From Candidatus Sysuiplasma jiujiangense (GTDB taxonomy: Archaea > Thermoplasmatota > Thermoplasmata > Sysuiplasmatales > Sysuiplasmataceae), in assembly GCA_019721075.1 (NCBI GenBank), contig JAHEAD010000006.1:1-64000 (forward strand): a DNA stretch of 64,000 nt, written 5' to 3'. This document shows, piece by piece, positions 7,451-16,047 of this stretch. The notes below the pieces were generated by a model. That model was not told the DNA's origin. It saw nothing but the letters and a program-made list of their open reading frames with translations, and did no database searches. Within the stretch, counting starts at the first letter, position 1. Every line of letters begins with the position of its first letter. Made by a program: the position numbers and the translations under genes.

Positions 7451-8339
7451 GAAACAGATCCCCCAGCTTCTCCCTTGCAATCGGCCTGAAATCGGAAAGG
7501 ATCGAGCCCGTGCCGTCACCCGTTCTCACAGTTCTTGTGAGCCTTGCTTCGGAGGAGCCGTCCGGGGACAGCATCTGGATCCTTACCGTGTATCCGCGTC
7601 CGAAGGAGACTGCACTTATGCCCAGCGGCGAGTTGCAGCCGGCGCTCAGCGCGCGGAGAAGCGCACGCTCTATCTCAATCTCGCCGATGCACTGCCTGTC
7701 CGTTGCCCTCTCCCTTACACTCCTTTCCAGATAGCCTCTTCTGCAGACAACCGCAATCGCCCCCTGTCCTGCGGCGGGGACGAAGTAATCCAGGGAAAGC
7801 GGATACATGCGTATGCCGTCCGGCGGAACAAACTTCAGCCTTTCCAGTCCTGCCATAGCGAGCAGCGCTGCGTCTACCCTTCCTTGGACCACCGCATCTG
7901 TCCTTGTGCCTACGTTGCCCCTCAGCGGCCGGATCATGATATCGCGCCTTAACCTGAGTGCCTGTGCCGCACGCCTCTGACTCGATGTCCCTATCCTTGA
8001 ACCTGTGGGGAGCCTGAAGAACGGGCCCGGGCCGAGCAGGCAGTCGAGCCTGCTGCCCCTCCTGGGGACAACAGCTATCTCGAGCTCCTGCGAAATGTCG
8101 GCAGGTAAATCCTTGAGGCTGTGAACACCGATATCTATTTCGCCATTAATTATCATGCTGTTTATCCTGTCGGCAAAGGACCCTTCAGCCGGGTTGAAAC
8201 GTTTCTTCTTCTCGTCCCCGCTTGTTCTTACGGCATTCAGCTGAAACTTTTCGTCAATGCCTGCTGATGCGAGGCATTCGAGCGCGATCCTGGTCTGGGT
8301 CATCGCCAGTTCGCTTCCCCTGGCACCGACTCTGATGAT
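7443..8339 (-). CDS. hemC: Porphobilinogen deaminase (hydroxymethylbilane synthase), unusual start
   Basis: HemC polymerises four porphobilinogens into hydroxymethylbilane. IGVHSLKDLPAD, IGTSSQRRAAQAL, LRGNVGTRTD and the cofactor-cysteine region ALSAGCNSPLG are all present. The first ATG in frame (8303) would remove the conserved N-terminal RVGARGSELA segment, which instead lies between it and the hemB stop. The 12 codons from 8339 to 8304 begin ATC ATC and contain no ATG, GTG or TTG. A strong Shine-Dalgarno-like GAGGGTGTGATC lies just before hemB's TGA, about 8 nt upstream of ATC 8339. I therefore annotate from ATC 8339 (298 residues) as a probable non-standard start; the ATG at 8303 is the conservative alternative. 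Confidence 0.85.
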   Translation of the reverse strand: MIRVGARGSELAMTQTRIALECLASAGIDEKFQLNAVRTSGDEKKKRFNPAEGSFADRINSMIINGEIDIGVHSLKDLPADISQELEIAVVPRRGSRLDCLLGPGPFFRLPTGSRIGTSSQRRAAQALRLRRDIMIRPLRGNVGTRTDAVVQGRVDAALLAMAGLERLKFVPPDGIRMYPLSLDYFVPAAGQGAIAVVCRRGYLERSVRERATDRQCIGEIEIERALLRALSAGCNSPLGISAVSFGRGYTVRIQMLSPDGSSEARLTRTVRTGDGTGSILSDFRPIAREKLGDLFHV

Positions 8340-9320
8340 TCAGATCACACCCTCTTTCTGCCAGTGCGCGTACTCCACGGCATGGTATGTTACCACAAGG
8401 TCGGCGCCTGCCCGGAAAATTGCGGTGAGCAGCTCATGCACCGCTCCCCTGTAATTCATCCAGCCGTTACCGGCACACGCGCTGATCATGGCGTACTCGC
8501 CGCTTACGTTGTATGCCGCAATCGGGACACTGAACTTATCCCTTGCCCTGGCTATGATGTCGAGACCGGTGAGCGCCGGCTTCACCATCACGATATCAGC
8601 TCCCTCCTCAATGTCCGTCTCCATCTCCCTTATGTGTTCGGTCCTGCTCGCAAAGTTGAGCTGATATTCCCTCCTGTCTCCGAATGAAGGGGTGCTTTCC
8701 GCCGCAACCCTGAAAGGATCATAGAACGAGGATGCAGCCTTTGAGGAATAAGCCATTATGGCTGTTTCTCCAAAGCCTTTGCTGTCAAGCTCTTTTCTTA
8801 TGACGCGGACCTGTCCGTCCATCATTCCGCTCGGAGCTATCATGTCAGCACCGGCGTATGCCTGCGATGCTGCAATTCTGGCATATACCTTCAGTGTTTC
8901 GTCATTCAGGACCTTTCCGTTTCTGACAATACCGCAGTGGCCATGATCAGTGTATTCGCACAGGCAGAGATCGGCAACAACGACAAGACTGCTGTTCTCC
9001 TTCACCTTCCTTATTGCTTTCTGTATGATGCCGTTTCTGTCGAAAGCGCCGCTTCCGTTCCCGTCTTTTCCTGAAGGGATGCCGAACAGCATCACTGCCA
9101 TGACACCAGAGTCTTCCATCTCTGAACATAGATCTGGCAGGCCACTCAGCGGATGCCTGAACTGACCCGGCATTGATGGAACGGGCTCTTTCTTCTTCAG
9201 ATTTGCATCGACAAAAAGGGGATAGATGAGCGATGCTGGAAGCACATGCACCGTGGACAGCATCTGTCTTATGCCTGCCCTGCGCAGCCTTCTCATTCTC
9301 ACTTCAGGGAAAGTTGCCAT
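8340..9320 (-). CDS. hemB: Delta-aminolevulinic acid dehydratase (porphobilinogen synthase)
   Basis: HemB condenses two 5-aminolevulinate molecules to porphobilinogen. The 326-residue protein has the zinc cysteines (C119, C121, C129 in CLCEYTDHGHC) and both Schiff-base lysines (K194 in YSSKAAS, K247 in MVKPAL), so it is a zinc-type enzyme. It is the first gene of a tetrapyrrole operon with hemC, SUMT and hemD. hemA and hemL are not in the window. Its TGA stop is followed directly, in the same frame, by the hemC coding sequence. Confidence 0.97.
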   Translation of the reverse strand: MATFPEVRMRRLRRAGIRQMLSTVHVLPASLIYPLFVDANLKKKEPVPSMPGQFRHPLSGLPDLCSEMEDSGVMAVMLFGIPSGKDGNGSGAFDRNGIIQKAIRKVKENSSLVVVADLCLCEYTDHGHCGIVRNGKVLNDETLKVYARIAASQAYAGADMIAPSGMMDGQVRVIRKELDSKGFGETAIMAYSSKAASSFYDPFRVAAESTPSFGDRREYQLNFASRTEHIREMETDIEEGADIVMVKPALTGLDIIARARDKFSVPIAAYNVSGEYAMISACAGNGWMNYRGAVHELLTAIFRAGADLVVTYHAVEYAHWQKEGVI

Positions 9321-9431
9321 CTTATCGTTAACGGCTAAGCCTCAATGCCGATATATAGATGCTTCAATTTCGCAATAGCCGCCAGGCAGGCCTTCTCAAT
9401 TGTTTAATATGAAGGAGGCATTGGCAGGATC

Positions 9432-10274
9432 GTGGCAGCATTGGATACAGGGACTGAAAACAGGCTGGAGAACGCGATTGCGCGCCTGCGCAGTACTGTC
9501 CTTTCGCTTGAATCCGCGGTAATCGGCCTTTCCGGCGGCGTGGATAGTGCACTTGTCGCATTCATAGCAAGGGAACAGCTCGGCGACAGGGCAGTTGCTG
9601 TTACGGCCATATCGCCCTCGCTTTCATCCGAAGAGCTGGAGTCGGCTGTGAATGTTGCGTCCGAAATAGGCATAAGGCACCTGACAGTGGCCACCGGGGA
9701 GACGGAAATGGAAGCATACCTCCGCAACGATTCAATGCGCTGCTTCCACTGCAAGAAGGAACTTGCATCCGTCCTGAAGAAGGTGGCGGAGAGAGAAGGG
9801 GCCCGTAGCGTCCTGCTCGGCGTCAATAAATCCGACTTCGGTGATTTCAGGCCGGGCATCAGGGCCGCGGAAGAGGAGGGTCTGCTGTTTCCGCTGGCAA
9901 TGTGCGGCATCGAAAAGGATGATGTCAGGAGGATTGCCGGGTTGCTCGGGCTTAGCGTGCATTCGCGTCCGTCCAACGCATGCCTTTCTTCTCGTATACA
10001 GTACGGCCAGCGGCTCGACATGTCAGTCCTCAGGTCGGTGGAGGAGGCGGAGCGGTACATACGGGGCCTGGGTTTCAGAAATGTCAGGGTCAGGGTGCAT
10101 GACAGAATAGCAAGGGTCGAGATCGATGCCGGCGACATGGAACGCGCTGCTTCTCCGGCAATCAGGGAAGGCATTGTCTCCAGGCTTAAGGCGCTGGGTT
10201 TCGGCTACGTGGTTCTTGACCTTGAGGGCTTCAGGAGCGGCAGCATGAATCTGCCGCTCAGGAACAGCCGGTAG
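9432..10274 (+). CDS. larE: LarE-like ATP-dependent sacrificial sulfur transferase (PP-loop)
   Basis: LarE activates and sulfurates the nickel-pincer nucleotide precursor of lactate racemase-type enzymes. The 280-residue protein has the PP-loop VIGLSGGVDSALVAF, the RCFHCKKEL motif, and SRPSNACLSSRI, where the cysteine matches the sacrificial-cysteine position of LarE. A GTG start at 9432 is used, with GAAGGAGG about 12 nt upstream. LarA, LarB and LarC are not in the window, so the target could differ: LarE-family proteins are widespread without the rest of the set. The 3' end overlaps convergent nrdJ by 17 nt. Confidence 0.85.
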   Translation: MAALDTGTENRLENAIARLRSTVLSLESAVIGLSGGVDSALVAFIAREQLGDRAVAVTAISPSLSSEELESAVNVASEIGIRHLTVATGETEMEAYLRNDSMRCFHCKKELASVLKKVAEREGARSVLLGVNKSDFGDFRPGIRAAEEEGLLFPLAMCGIEKDDVRRIAGLLGLSVHSRPSNACLSSRIQYGQRLDMSVLRSVEEAERYIRGLGFRNVRVRVHDRIARVEIDAGDMERAASPAIREGIVSRLKALGFGYVVLDLEGFRSGSMNLPLRNSR

Positions 10275-13200
10275 TGCTGCCGCAGTTGAGGCATTTATAG
10301 CAGCTGCCGTTCCTTACCGTCACATGGCCGCAGACGGAGCACAGCGGGGCGTCGGAATCGAACAAAAGGCTCCTGTCCATCATGTCGGCCCGTTTTTCCT
10401 CTTCTGTGAATTCGTCAAGCGACTTGGTTGCCGGATGCACGAATGAAGGCTTAGGCACTTCATGGTTATTGCCCCTGTCGTCCACTGCCGGTTTGATCTG
10501 CACAAAGTCTGTTCTGCCGAGATATTCCATTCCAAGGATCCTGAATATAAAGTCGAGGGGGGATGTGCATGTCCTTACGTTCGGATGGTCTGTGAATCCC
10601 TGCGGCTCAAACCTGGTGAATGTGAATGCATTGACGTATTTCTCCAGCGGAACGCCGTACTGCAGCCCTATGGAAACAGCAATTGCAAAGCCGTTGAGTA
10701 TGCTCCTGTAGGATGACCCTTCCTTGTACATGTCTATGAATATCTCGCCCGGCGTCCCGTCCTCATATTCCCCTGTGCGGAGGAAGAGTTTGTGGCCCCC
10801 GATTGTGGCTTCAAGTGTGAAGCCGCCACGTTTCTTCGGCAGTTCCTTCTTCACACCACGACCGATAGTTTCCTGCCGGCTCCTGATTTCCTTTGCGGAG
10901 CTTAGAGGCTGTGAGGCTTTTGAACCGTCCCGGTAGACTGCAATGGCCTTCAGTCCCATCCTCCACGAATCGAGATATATCTGCTGTATGTCCTGCCAGG
11001 TCGTTTCCGCGGGCATATTTACCGTCTTCGATATTGCCCCGGAAATGAACGGCTGGACGGCCGCCATCATCTTGACATGCCCCATCGGCGCAATGAACCT
11101 CCTTCCCCTGCCGCTGTTGTTTGCGCAGTCGAAAATAGGTACATGCTCCCGCTTCAGCTCTGGCACAAGTTCCATGGCCTGGACGCCGTTGACATAGTCC
11201 CTTGCAGCCTGTATCTGCTCCTCGTCAAAACCAAGCGCGCGCAGCTCTTTTTCGGAAAGATGCGGCGTAAAGTCATCAAGAGATTTGGTACGATCGACAT
11301 AATCCGTTGCCCCGGCGATTTCTGCGGGTGTCAGCCCCCTCGATGAGAGACTCTCCGCGTTTATGAACGGCGCGCCATTCAGCGTTCCCCTGCCTGTAAG
11401 CTCGGTTATTATCCTGCTGACCTTATCGCTGCTGTAGCCCAGTCTGCCGAGCGCGATCTCGACGGATCTGTTAACAATTTTGAAATAACCGCCGCCGGCG
11501 AGCTTTTTCCACTTGACGATGGCAAAATCCGGCTCGATCCCGGTGGTGTCGCAGTCCATCAGGAGACCTATTGTGCCGGTTGGTGCTATGTTTGAAGCCT
11601 GTGCATTTCTGAATCCGTATTTCTCGCCGAGTTTGATGCACTCGTTCCAGTCGTCGAATGCCGCCCTGAGCAGCGGTGCGCTGACGTCAGACTGCTCAAT
11701 CCTGTAGAGAGCGTCGCGGTGCATTGCCATCACGCTAAGCATCTCCTTCCTGTTTTCAGGGAAGGCCGCAAACGGTCCTTTCACTGAAGCAATTTCGGCG
11801 GAGGTGCGGTAGCAGTGCCCGGTCACGACAGCGGCTATCGTGGCGGCGAATGCACGTCCCTCGCCGCTGTCGTACGGATAACCCATCAGCATAATGGCCG
11901 TTCCGATGTTTGCGAATCCAAGTCCGAGCGTTCTGTAAATGTGACTGTTTTTCGCTATAAGCTCCGTGGGATAAGACGCAAAATCGACTATTATCTCCAT
12001 CGCTGTGGTAAAGATGCGTATGACATGCCTGAATGAATCGATGTCGAAATTGCCCTTTTCGTCGATAAACTTCGCTATATTTATTGAAGCAAGATTGCAC
12101 GCCGTGTTGTCCAGGAACATGTATTCAGAACACGGGTTGGACGCGTTTATTCTGCCGGAATTGGGACATGTGTGCCACCTGTTTATTGTCGTGTCAAACT
12201 GCAGTCCCGGATCTGCGGATGCCCACGCCGCCCTGGATATTGCCTCCATCAGTTCGGCTGCCCTGTATGTCCGGGCGACTTCGCCTGTCGTCCGGTAGGT
12301 GGTTTTCCACTCGCCGCCGCTCAGGAACGCGTTCATGAATTCATCCGTAACCCGAACGGAGTTGTTGGAATTCTGCCCGGAGACGGTCTGGTATGCCTCG
12401 CCGTTGAAATCCGAAGGGTATCCCTCCCTTATTAGTGCCCTGACCTTTTCCTCTTCCTTTGCCTTCCAATTTATGAAAGACATTATTTCGGGGTGATCTA
12501 TGTTCAGAATAACCATCTTGGCGGCACGCCTCGTTGTCCCTCCCGACTTCGTAGCACCTGCCCCGGCATCTAAAACCTTGAGAAACGACATGAGGCCCGA
12601 TGAGGTGCCTCCACCTGAAAGTTTCTCATCCCCGGCTCTTATTTTGGAAAAGTTTGTCCCTGTGCCTGAACCGTATTTGAAGAGCCTCGCTTCATTCCTG
12701 ACAAGCTCGAATATGGACATCAGATCGTCATCTACCGACTGTATGAAACAGGCGGAACACTGCGGCCGGGAATAAGCATCCTTTGTCATGACGGCATCTT
12801 TCTTATCAAAGTCCCACGCCCAGCTGCCGCCGCTTCCGGTGATCCCGTATTCGTGGAAGAGGCCGACATTGAACCAGACAGGCGAGTTGAATGCTGCCAT
12901 CTGGTGCAGGAGTATGTAGGAGAGTTCCGCCTCAAAATTATCCGCATCCGTCCCCTGAATATAGCCGTACTGCTCACCAGCCATCCTCAGCGTGTGGGAC
13001 ACCCTGTGCACGAGCTGCCTGACACTCTTTTCGCTGCCTCCGGGCGCGCCGGCCTTTCTGAAATACTTCGAGGCGGCGATGTCCACCGCAAGCTGGCTCC
13101 AGTCTTCCGGAGCCTCTACGTCATCCATCTGAAAGATAACACTCCCGTCAGGTTCAGTTATCTTCGATGTCCTGACTGTCCACTTCACTGTAGAATACGG

Positions 13201-13392
13201 ATCTTCACCTGGTGCCGTCAGTCTGCGATCGAATCGCATGCAGCCCGGAAGTTTTTCATCCGTCCCGGCATCTTTCCCAATCTCTATCATTCCTTCATCA
13301 CCATTCTTCTGAGCCGTCTTTGCTGCTCTGCCCGCGGGAACACGTTCCCGGTCGCCCGATCTGGCCTGTTTAACGGCGCTCCTTGTATTCAT
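10258..13392 (-). CDS. nrdJ: Adenosylcobalamin-dependent ribonucleotide reductase (class II)
   Basis: Class II RNR makes deoxyribonucleotides using a cobalamin-generated thiyl radical. Visible features are QCSACFIQSV, FKYGSGTGTNFSKIR, the active-site loop NPCSE (residues 419-423 from the chosen start), the APTGTIGLLMDCDTTGIEPD segment, and a C-terminal Cys-rich zinc tail (CSVCG...CYKCLNCG) for re-reduction. Start is placed at ATG 13392 (1044 residues), which has AGGATGTG 5 nt upstream. An in-frame GTG at 13467 and ATG at 13431 would lengthen the poorly conserved N-terminus, but a stem-loop sits between them. No intein is seen. It overlaps convergent larE. Confidence 0.95.
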   Translation of the reverse strand: MNTRSAVKQARSGDRERVPAGRAAKTAQKNGDEGMIEIGKDAGTDEKLPGCMRFDRRLTAPGEDPYSTVKWTVRTSKITEPDGSVIFQMDDVEAPEDWSQLAVDIAASKYFRKAGAPGGSEKSVRQLVHRVSHTLRMAGEQYGYIQGTDADNFEAELSYILLHQMAAFNSPVWFNVGLFHEYGITGSGGSWAWDFDKKDAVMTKDAYSRPQCSACFIQSVDDDLMSIFELVRNEARLFKYGSGTGTNFSKIRAGDEKLSGGGTSSGLMSFLKVLDAGAGATKSGGTTRRAAKMVILNIDHPEIMSFINWKAKEEEKVRALIREGYPSDFNGEAYQTVSGQNSNNSVRVTDEFMNAFLSGGEWKTTYRTTGEVARTYRAAELMEAISRAAWASADPGLQFDTTINRWHTCPNSGRINASNPCSEYMFLDNTACNLASINIAKFIDEKGNFDIDSFRHVIRIFTTAMEIIVDFASYPTELIAKNSHIYRTLGLGFANIGTAIMLMGYPYDSGEGRAFAATIAAVVTGHCYRTSAEIASVKGPFAAFPENRKEMLSVMAMHRDALYRIEQSDVSAPLLRAAFDDWNECIKLGEKYGFRNAQASNIAPTGTIGLLMDCDTTGIEPDFAIVKWKKLAGGGYFKIVNRSVEIALGRLGYSSDKVSRIITELTGRGTLNGAPFINAESLSSRGLTPAEIAGATDYVDRTKSLDDFTPHLSEKELRALGFDEEQIQAARDYVNGVQAMELVPELKREHVPIFDCANNSGRGRRFIAPMGHVKMMAAVQPFISGAISKTVNMPAETTWQDIQQIYLDSWRMGLKAIAVYRDGSKASQPLSSAKEIRSRQETIGRGVKKELPKKRGGFTLEATIGGHKLFLRTGEYEDGTPGEIFIDMYKEGSSYRSILNGFAIAVSIGLQYGVPLEKYVNAFTFTRFEPQGFTDHPNVRTCTSPLDFIFRILGMEYLGRTDFVQIKPAVDDRGNNHEVPKPSFVHPATKSLDEFTEEEKRADMMDRSLLFDSDAPLCSVCGHVTVRNGSCYKCLNCGSTTGCS

Positions 13393-13451
13393 TATTACAC
13401 ATCCTGGTGTCTTTAACTTTGCCACCGCCATGTCGAAAGTTGTTTCTCGTG

Positions 13452-13706
13452 GAGCGTAAACGCTCACGAGTTATTTCCGATACCACGACAAACCAAAGCA
13501 CGCCCCCATAGCTTACTTAAGTTGCGGGGTAACTGTGCATCCCTTTTTTTATGGGTGAGGTTGCCCTGAGTCTCGCTGGAATATAATATGTTTTTTGAAC
13601 TCAATGTGGATTCGGTTGCCAGAGTGATGATTATCAACATCGAATATATATTGATATTCAGTTCTGTATACAGAAGTGATATCATATTGATAATCATTAT
13701 GATATC
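13452..13706 (-). promoter_or_regulatory. Dyad-rich leader/promoter region upstream of nrdJ
   Basis: The gap between nrdJ and the SAM hydrolase gene holds several inverted repeats. GAGCG-TAAA-CGCTC is at 13452-13465. A 9-bp perfect dyad GATATCATA/TATGATATC is at 13678-13686 and 13698-13706. An 11-bp pair ATGATTATCAA (13627-13637) and TTGATAATCAT (13687-13697) interleaves with it. The AT-rich block could hold regulator operators or the TATA region for nrdJ, or the 3' end of the upstream gene. Function is not shown. Confidence 0.45.
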
Positions 13707-13722
13707 CGATCCTTATCATGCC

Positions 13723-14571
13723 TCAGAACCGGAGTTTCCTGATAGAAATCTCGCTGAATTGTCTGGAATTCAGAAAAGCAGCAGCATTGCCTCCTGGAAT
13801 CGCAATTTCGATATTCCCATGTGAACCTGCCAGGACGATGATCTTTTCAGCGATCATGCCCGAATAGGTCGTGCAGTATTCAGCAACGTGCTGCGAATCC
13901 CTGCAGGTGACAGCCAGCTTGTCCCCTATCCTGAATATTTTCGAAAATACGTTGCTGGATATGTTGGTGATCACATTGCCGAACGTGTCTGAATAGAGGC
14001 ATATGCCTTCAATGCCGCCGGGAATATTTCTGATTGGGCCGAAGTCAAGTTCGCTGCAGTTTTTGCGCAATCTGCCGATCCTGCTGAAATCGTGCCCCTG
14101 CGCTAAGAATGCAGCAGCCGGGGCAAAGATATCCCTCCCGTGAAAAGTGTACGAGACTGAATCGACGTTCAGCTTTTCAGTGCTGATTTCCCTTATCTCC
14201 ATCCTTCCCGAACTTTTTGCTGCTGGAATGAGAATTCCGTTGTCGGGTCCCACGAAATAATAATTGCCGGACTTTATGGCGAGCGCACGCCTTTGTCCGC
14301 CCACACCCGGATCCACTACAACCAGGTGGATCGTGCCTGGCGGAAAGTAGCGGAAAACACTTCTGAGTACAAAGGCTCCCTCCAGCACGGACTGGGGGGA
14401 AACATCGTTTGATATGTCAACCAGGTCCGCAGAAACCCTGGACAGTATGACCGCCTTGACGGATCCTGTATATCCTCCCTTTGATCCGAAGTCGGTGAGA
14501 ATTGAAATCACAGGTCTTGCGTCTACCTGTCCGCTGTCCTGCCTGTTCTCCCTCCGCAAAGTCATTGACAC
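13723..14571 (-). CDS. SAM hydroxide adenosyltransferase (DUF62/SAM hydrolase family)
   Basis: This family hydrolyses S-adenosylmethionine to adenosine and methionine using water, and is related to fluorinases. The 282-residue protein shows the N-terminal ILTDFGSKGGYTGSVKA, VVVDPGVGGQRRALA, FVGPDNGIL and FHGRDIFAPAAAFLA motifs, with a C-terminal beta domain (SDTFGNVITNI). The N-terminal 20 residues before RPVISILTDFG are variable, so the start may lie slightly downstream. It is separated from RidA upstream by about 70 nt on the same strand. Physiological role in archaea is not settled. Confidence 0.93.
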   Translation of the reverse strand: MSMTLRRENRQDSGQVDARPVISILTDFGSKGGYTGSVKAVILSRVSADLVDISNDVSPQSVLEGAFVLRSVFRYFPPGTIHLVVVDPGVGGQRRALAIKSGNYYFVGPDNGILIPAAKSSGRMEIREISTEKLNVDSVSYTFHGRDIFAPAAAFLAQGHDFSRIGRLRKNCSELDFGPIRNIPGGIEGICLYSDTFGNVITNISSNVFSKIFRIGDKLAVTCRDSQHVAEYCTTYSGMIAEKIIVLAGSHGNIEIAIPGGNAAAFLNSRQFSEISIRKLRF

Positions 14572-14643
14572 TGCATCGGGTTACATAAATAAAATAACAC
14601 CGATTGATTTGCACCCGCATTCTCTCTGCAGCTTCCGGGGAGC

Positions 14644-15027
14644 TCATTCTTTGGAGGCTATCGCCTCGATTTCGACCAGCGCTCCACGTGGCAGTGCTTT
14701 CACTGCTACGGTGGATCTTGCAGGTCTGTGCGATGCAAAATGGGCGGAGTATGCTCTGTTCACAGCTTCGAAGTTGCCAATCTCCGTAAGAAATACAGTC
14801 GTCTTGACCACATCCGTCATGGCGAAACCCGCAGACGCCAGAACTGCAGAAAGGTTCCTGAGGCATCTGTCAGCCTGTTTTCCCACATCATCAGAAACAA
14901 GGGTCGCGTTTGCCGGGTCAAGCCCGAGCTGACCGGAGCAGAATAGCATTCTGCCAATCTGGACACCCTGGGAATATGGCCCTATTGCCGCTGGCGCTCC
15001 GCTAGTTGAAACTTCCTTTGCCGACAT
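14644..15027 (-). CDS. ridA: RidA/YjgF family 2-iminobutanoate deaminase
   Basis: RidA hydrolyses reactive enamine/imine intermediates released by PLP enzymes such as threonine dehydratase, a copy of which is in this window (29088-30317). Signatures are APAAIGPYSQGVQIG, LFCSGQLGLDP, the NLSAVLASAGFAMTDVVKTTVF segment and the C-terminal RGALVEIEAIA with catalytic Arg and Glu. Start ATG 15027 (127 residues) is chosen because the family begins here and GAGG lies about 5 nt upstream; longer versions add unrelated residues. Confidence 0.93.
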   Translation of the reverse strand: MSAKEVSTSGAPAAIGPYSQGVQIGRMLFCSGQLGLDPANATLVSDDVGKQADRCLRNLSAVLASAGFAMTDVVKTTVFLTEIGNFEAVNRAYSAHFASHRPARSTVAVKALPRGALVEIEAIASKE

Positions 15028-15166
15028 TTTTCCTCGGTAGTACGTATTGTGTCTGCAGATAAAAGAATTGCACCGGGTTAAAACAGAGGCAGACGCCACA
15101 GCGCAAAAAACGGGTTAAAATGTTTGAGGCACAGTCGGGACCATACAGGCCTGGGCCGGCTTACAC

Positions 15167-15334
15167 CTAGAAGTGCATCTTCCTCGAAATTCTACCGAGG
15201 ATTCCCGCCGGCTTTCTGCCAATCCTTGCGGTTCTGCTCTCCTTACGTGTTTCCTCTATGGCAAGGAGATCCAGGTAGTTCCTTTCCTTCCTGCTGTTCT
15301 GAACATTCGAATTTAATATCAACATGTCCCACAT
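15167..15334 (-). CDS. Small basic protein (55 residues), unknown
   Basis: An open frame of 55 codons starts at ATG 15334, preceded by AGGAAGTGATT, a strong Shine-Dalgarno match, about 4 nt upstream. A TATA-like TTATATACTA (15381-15390, minus strand) lies about 50 nt upstream, giving a short leader. The product is Arg/Lys-rich with an internal LDLLAIEETRKES helix and a basic C-terminus (RIGRKPAGILGRISRKMHF). There is no known motif. It is divergent from the Lrp-type regulator, whose product could control both. The signals support translation, but family conservation is unknown. Confidence 0.55.
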   Translation of the reverse strand: MWDMLILNSNVQNSRKERNYLDLLAIEETRKESRTARIGRKPAGILGRISRKMHF

Positions 15335-15380
15335 TTCTAATCACTTCCTTTACTTTTGTCTGATTATTATGAAAATTATT

Positions 15381-15460
15381 TAGTATATAACAATATCTCC
15401 GAAAATTATTCATTTCGACCTTTGAACATCGAAATTAATACGAAGATAGAAAGCTTTAAC
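15381..15460. promoter_or_regulatory. Divergent promoters of the 55-residue gene and the Lrp-type regulator
   Basis: The AT-rich block holds TTATATACTA on the minus strand (15381-15390) for the small gene and AAGCTTTAACC on the plus strand (about 15451-15461), some 28 nt before the Lrp start at 15487, consistent with a leaderless transcript. Lrp-family regulators often bind such shared regions. No clear dyad was picked out. Confidence 0.45.
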
Positions 15461-15486
15461 CGAATAAAGTAAGTTACACATCAAAC

Positions 15487-15990
15487 ATGGATGAAAAAGA
15501 CATCATGATTCTTGATATTCTACAGAAGGATTCAAGGACTCCGCTCAAGGAAATCGGCGAGCACGTCAGACTTGCAGCTCCCACTGTCCACGAACGGATA
15601 CAGACAATGCTCCGGAACGGCGTCATCAGAGGATTCACAATGGTCGTGGATCCTAAAAAACTCGATCTGGACATCACGGCATTCATCATGCTATATTTCA
15701 AGACAGGCGGCTCGCTCGGAGACGAGAAGGTCGTGGAACTTATAAACAGCATATCGGACATCCAGGAGTGCTTCCATCTTGCAGGTGACGAGGATCTTAT
15801 TGTAAAGGTCAAGACAAAGAATATGGTCACACTCGAAGAAATAATTTTCAGGCTATCGAAATCAGGACAGTTCAGCAGGACAAAGTCGATAATTGCCCTT
15901 TCGACGGTAAAGGAGAATGCCGGCGTGAACCTTTCGCATGTCATGGAAAGAATGGTCAGGCAGAGAGAAGAAAAGGAGAAAAGCTCCTGA
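15487..15990 (+). CDS. Lrp/AsnC-family transcriptional regulator
   Basis: This 167-residue protein has an N-terminal AsnC-type winged helix (MDEKDIMILDILQKDSR, then the recognition region LAAPTVHERIQTMLRNGVIRGF) and a C-terminal RAM ligand-binding ferredoxin-like domain (HLAGDEDLIVKVKTKN). Such proteins are feast/famine regulators responding to amino acids and act as octamers on DNA. The C-terminus carries an extra basic/acidic helix of about 20 residues (MERMVRQREEKEKSS). The target is unknown; the adjacent divergent small gene is a candidate. Confidence 0.92.
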   Translation: MDEKDIMILDILQKDSRTPLKEIGEHVRLAAPTVHERIQTMLRNGVIRGFTMVVDPKKLDLDITAFIMLYFKTGGSLGDEKVVELINSISDIQECFHLAGDEDLIVKVKTKNMVTLEEIIFRLSKSGQFSRTKSIIALSTVKENAGVNLSHVMERMVRQREEKEKSS

Positions 15991-16047
15991 CGGCAGCGAA
16001 CATGCGAACATGACACCTGACGGGGAGATCAGGCTTTTCAGTCCGGA

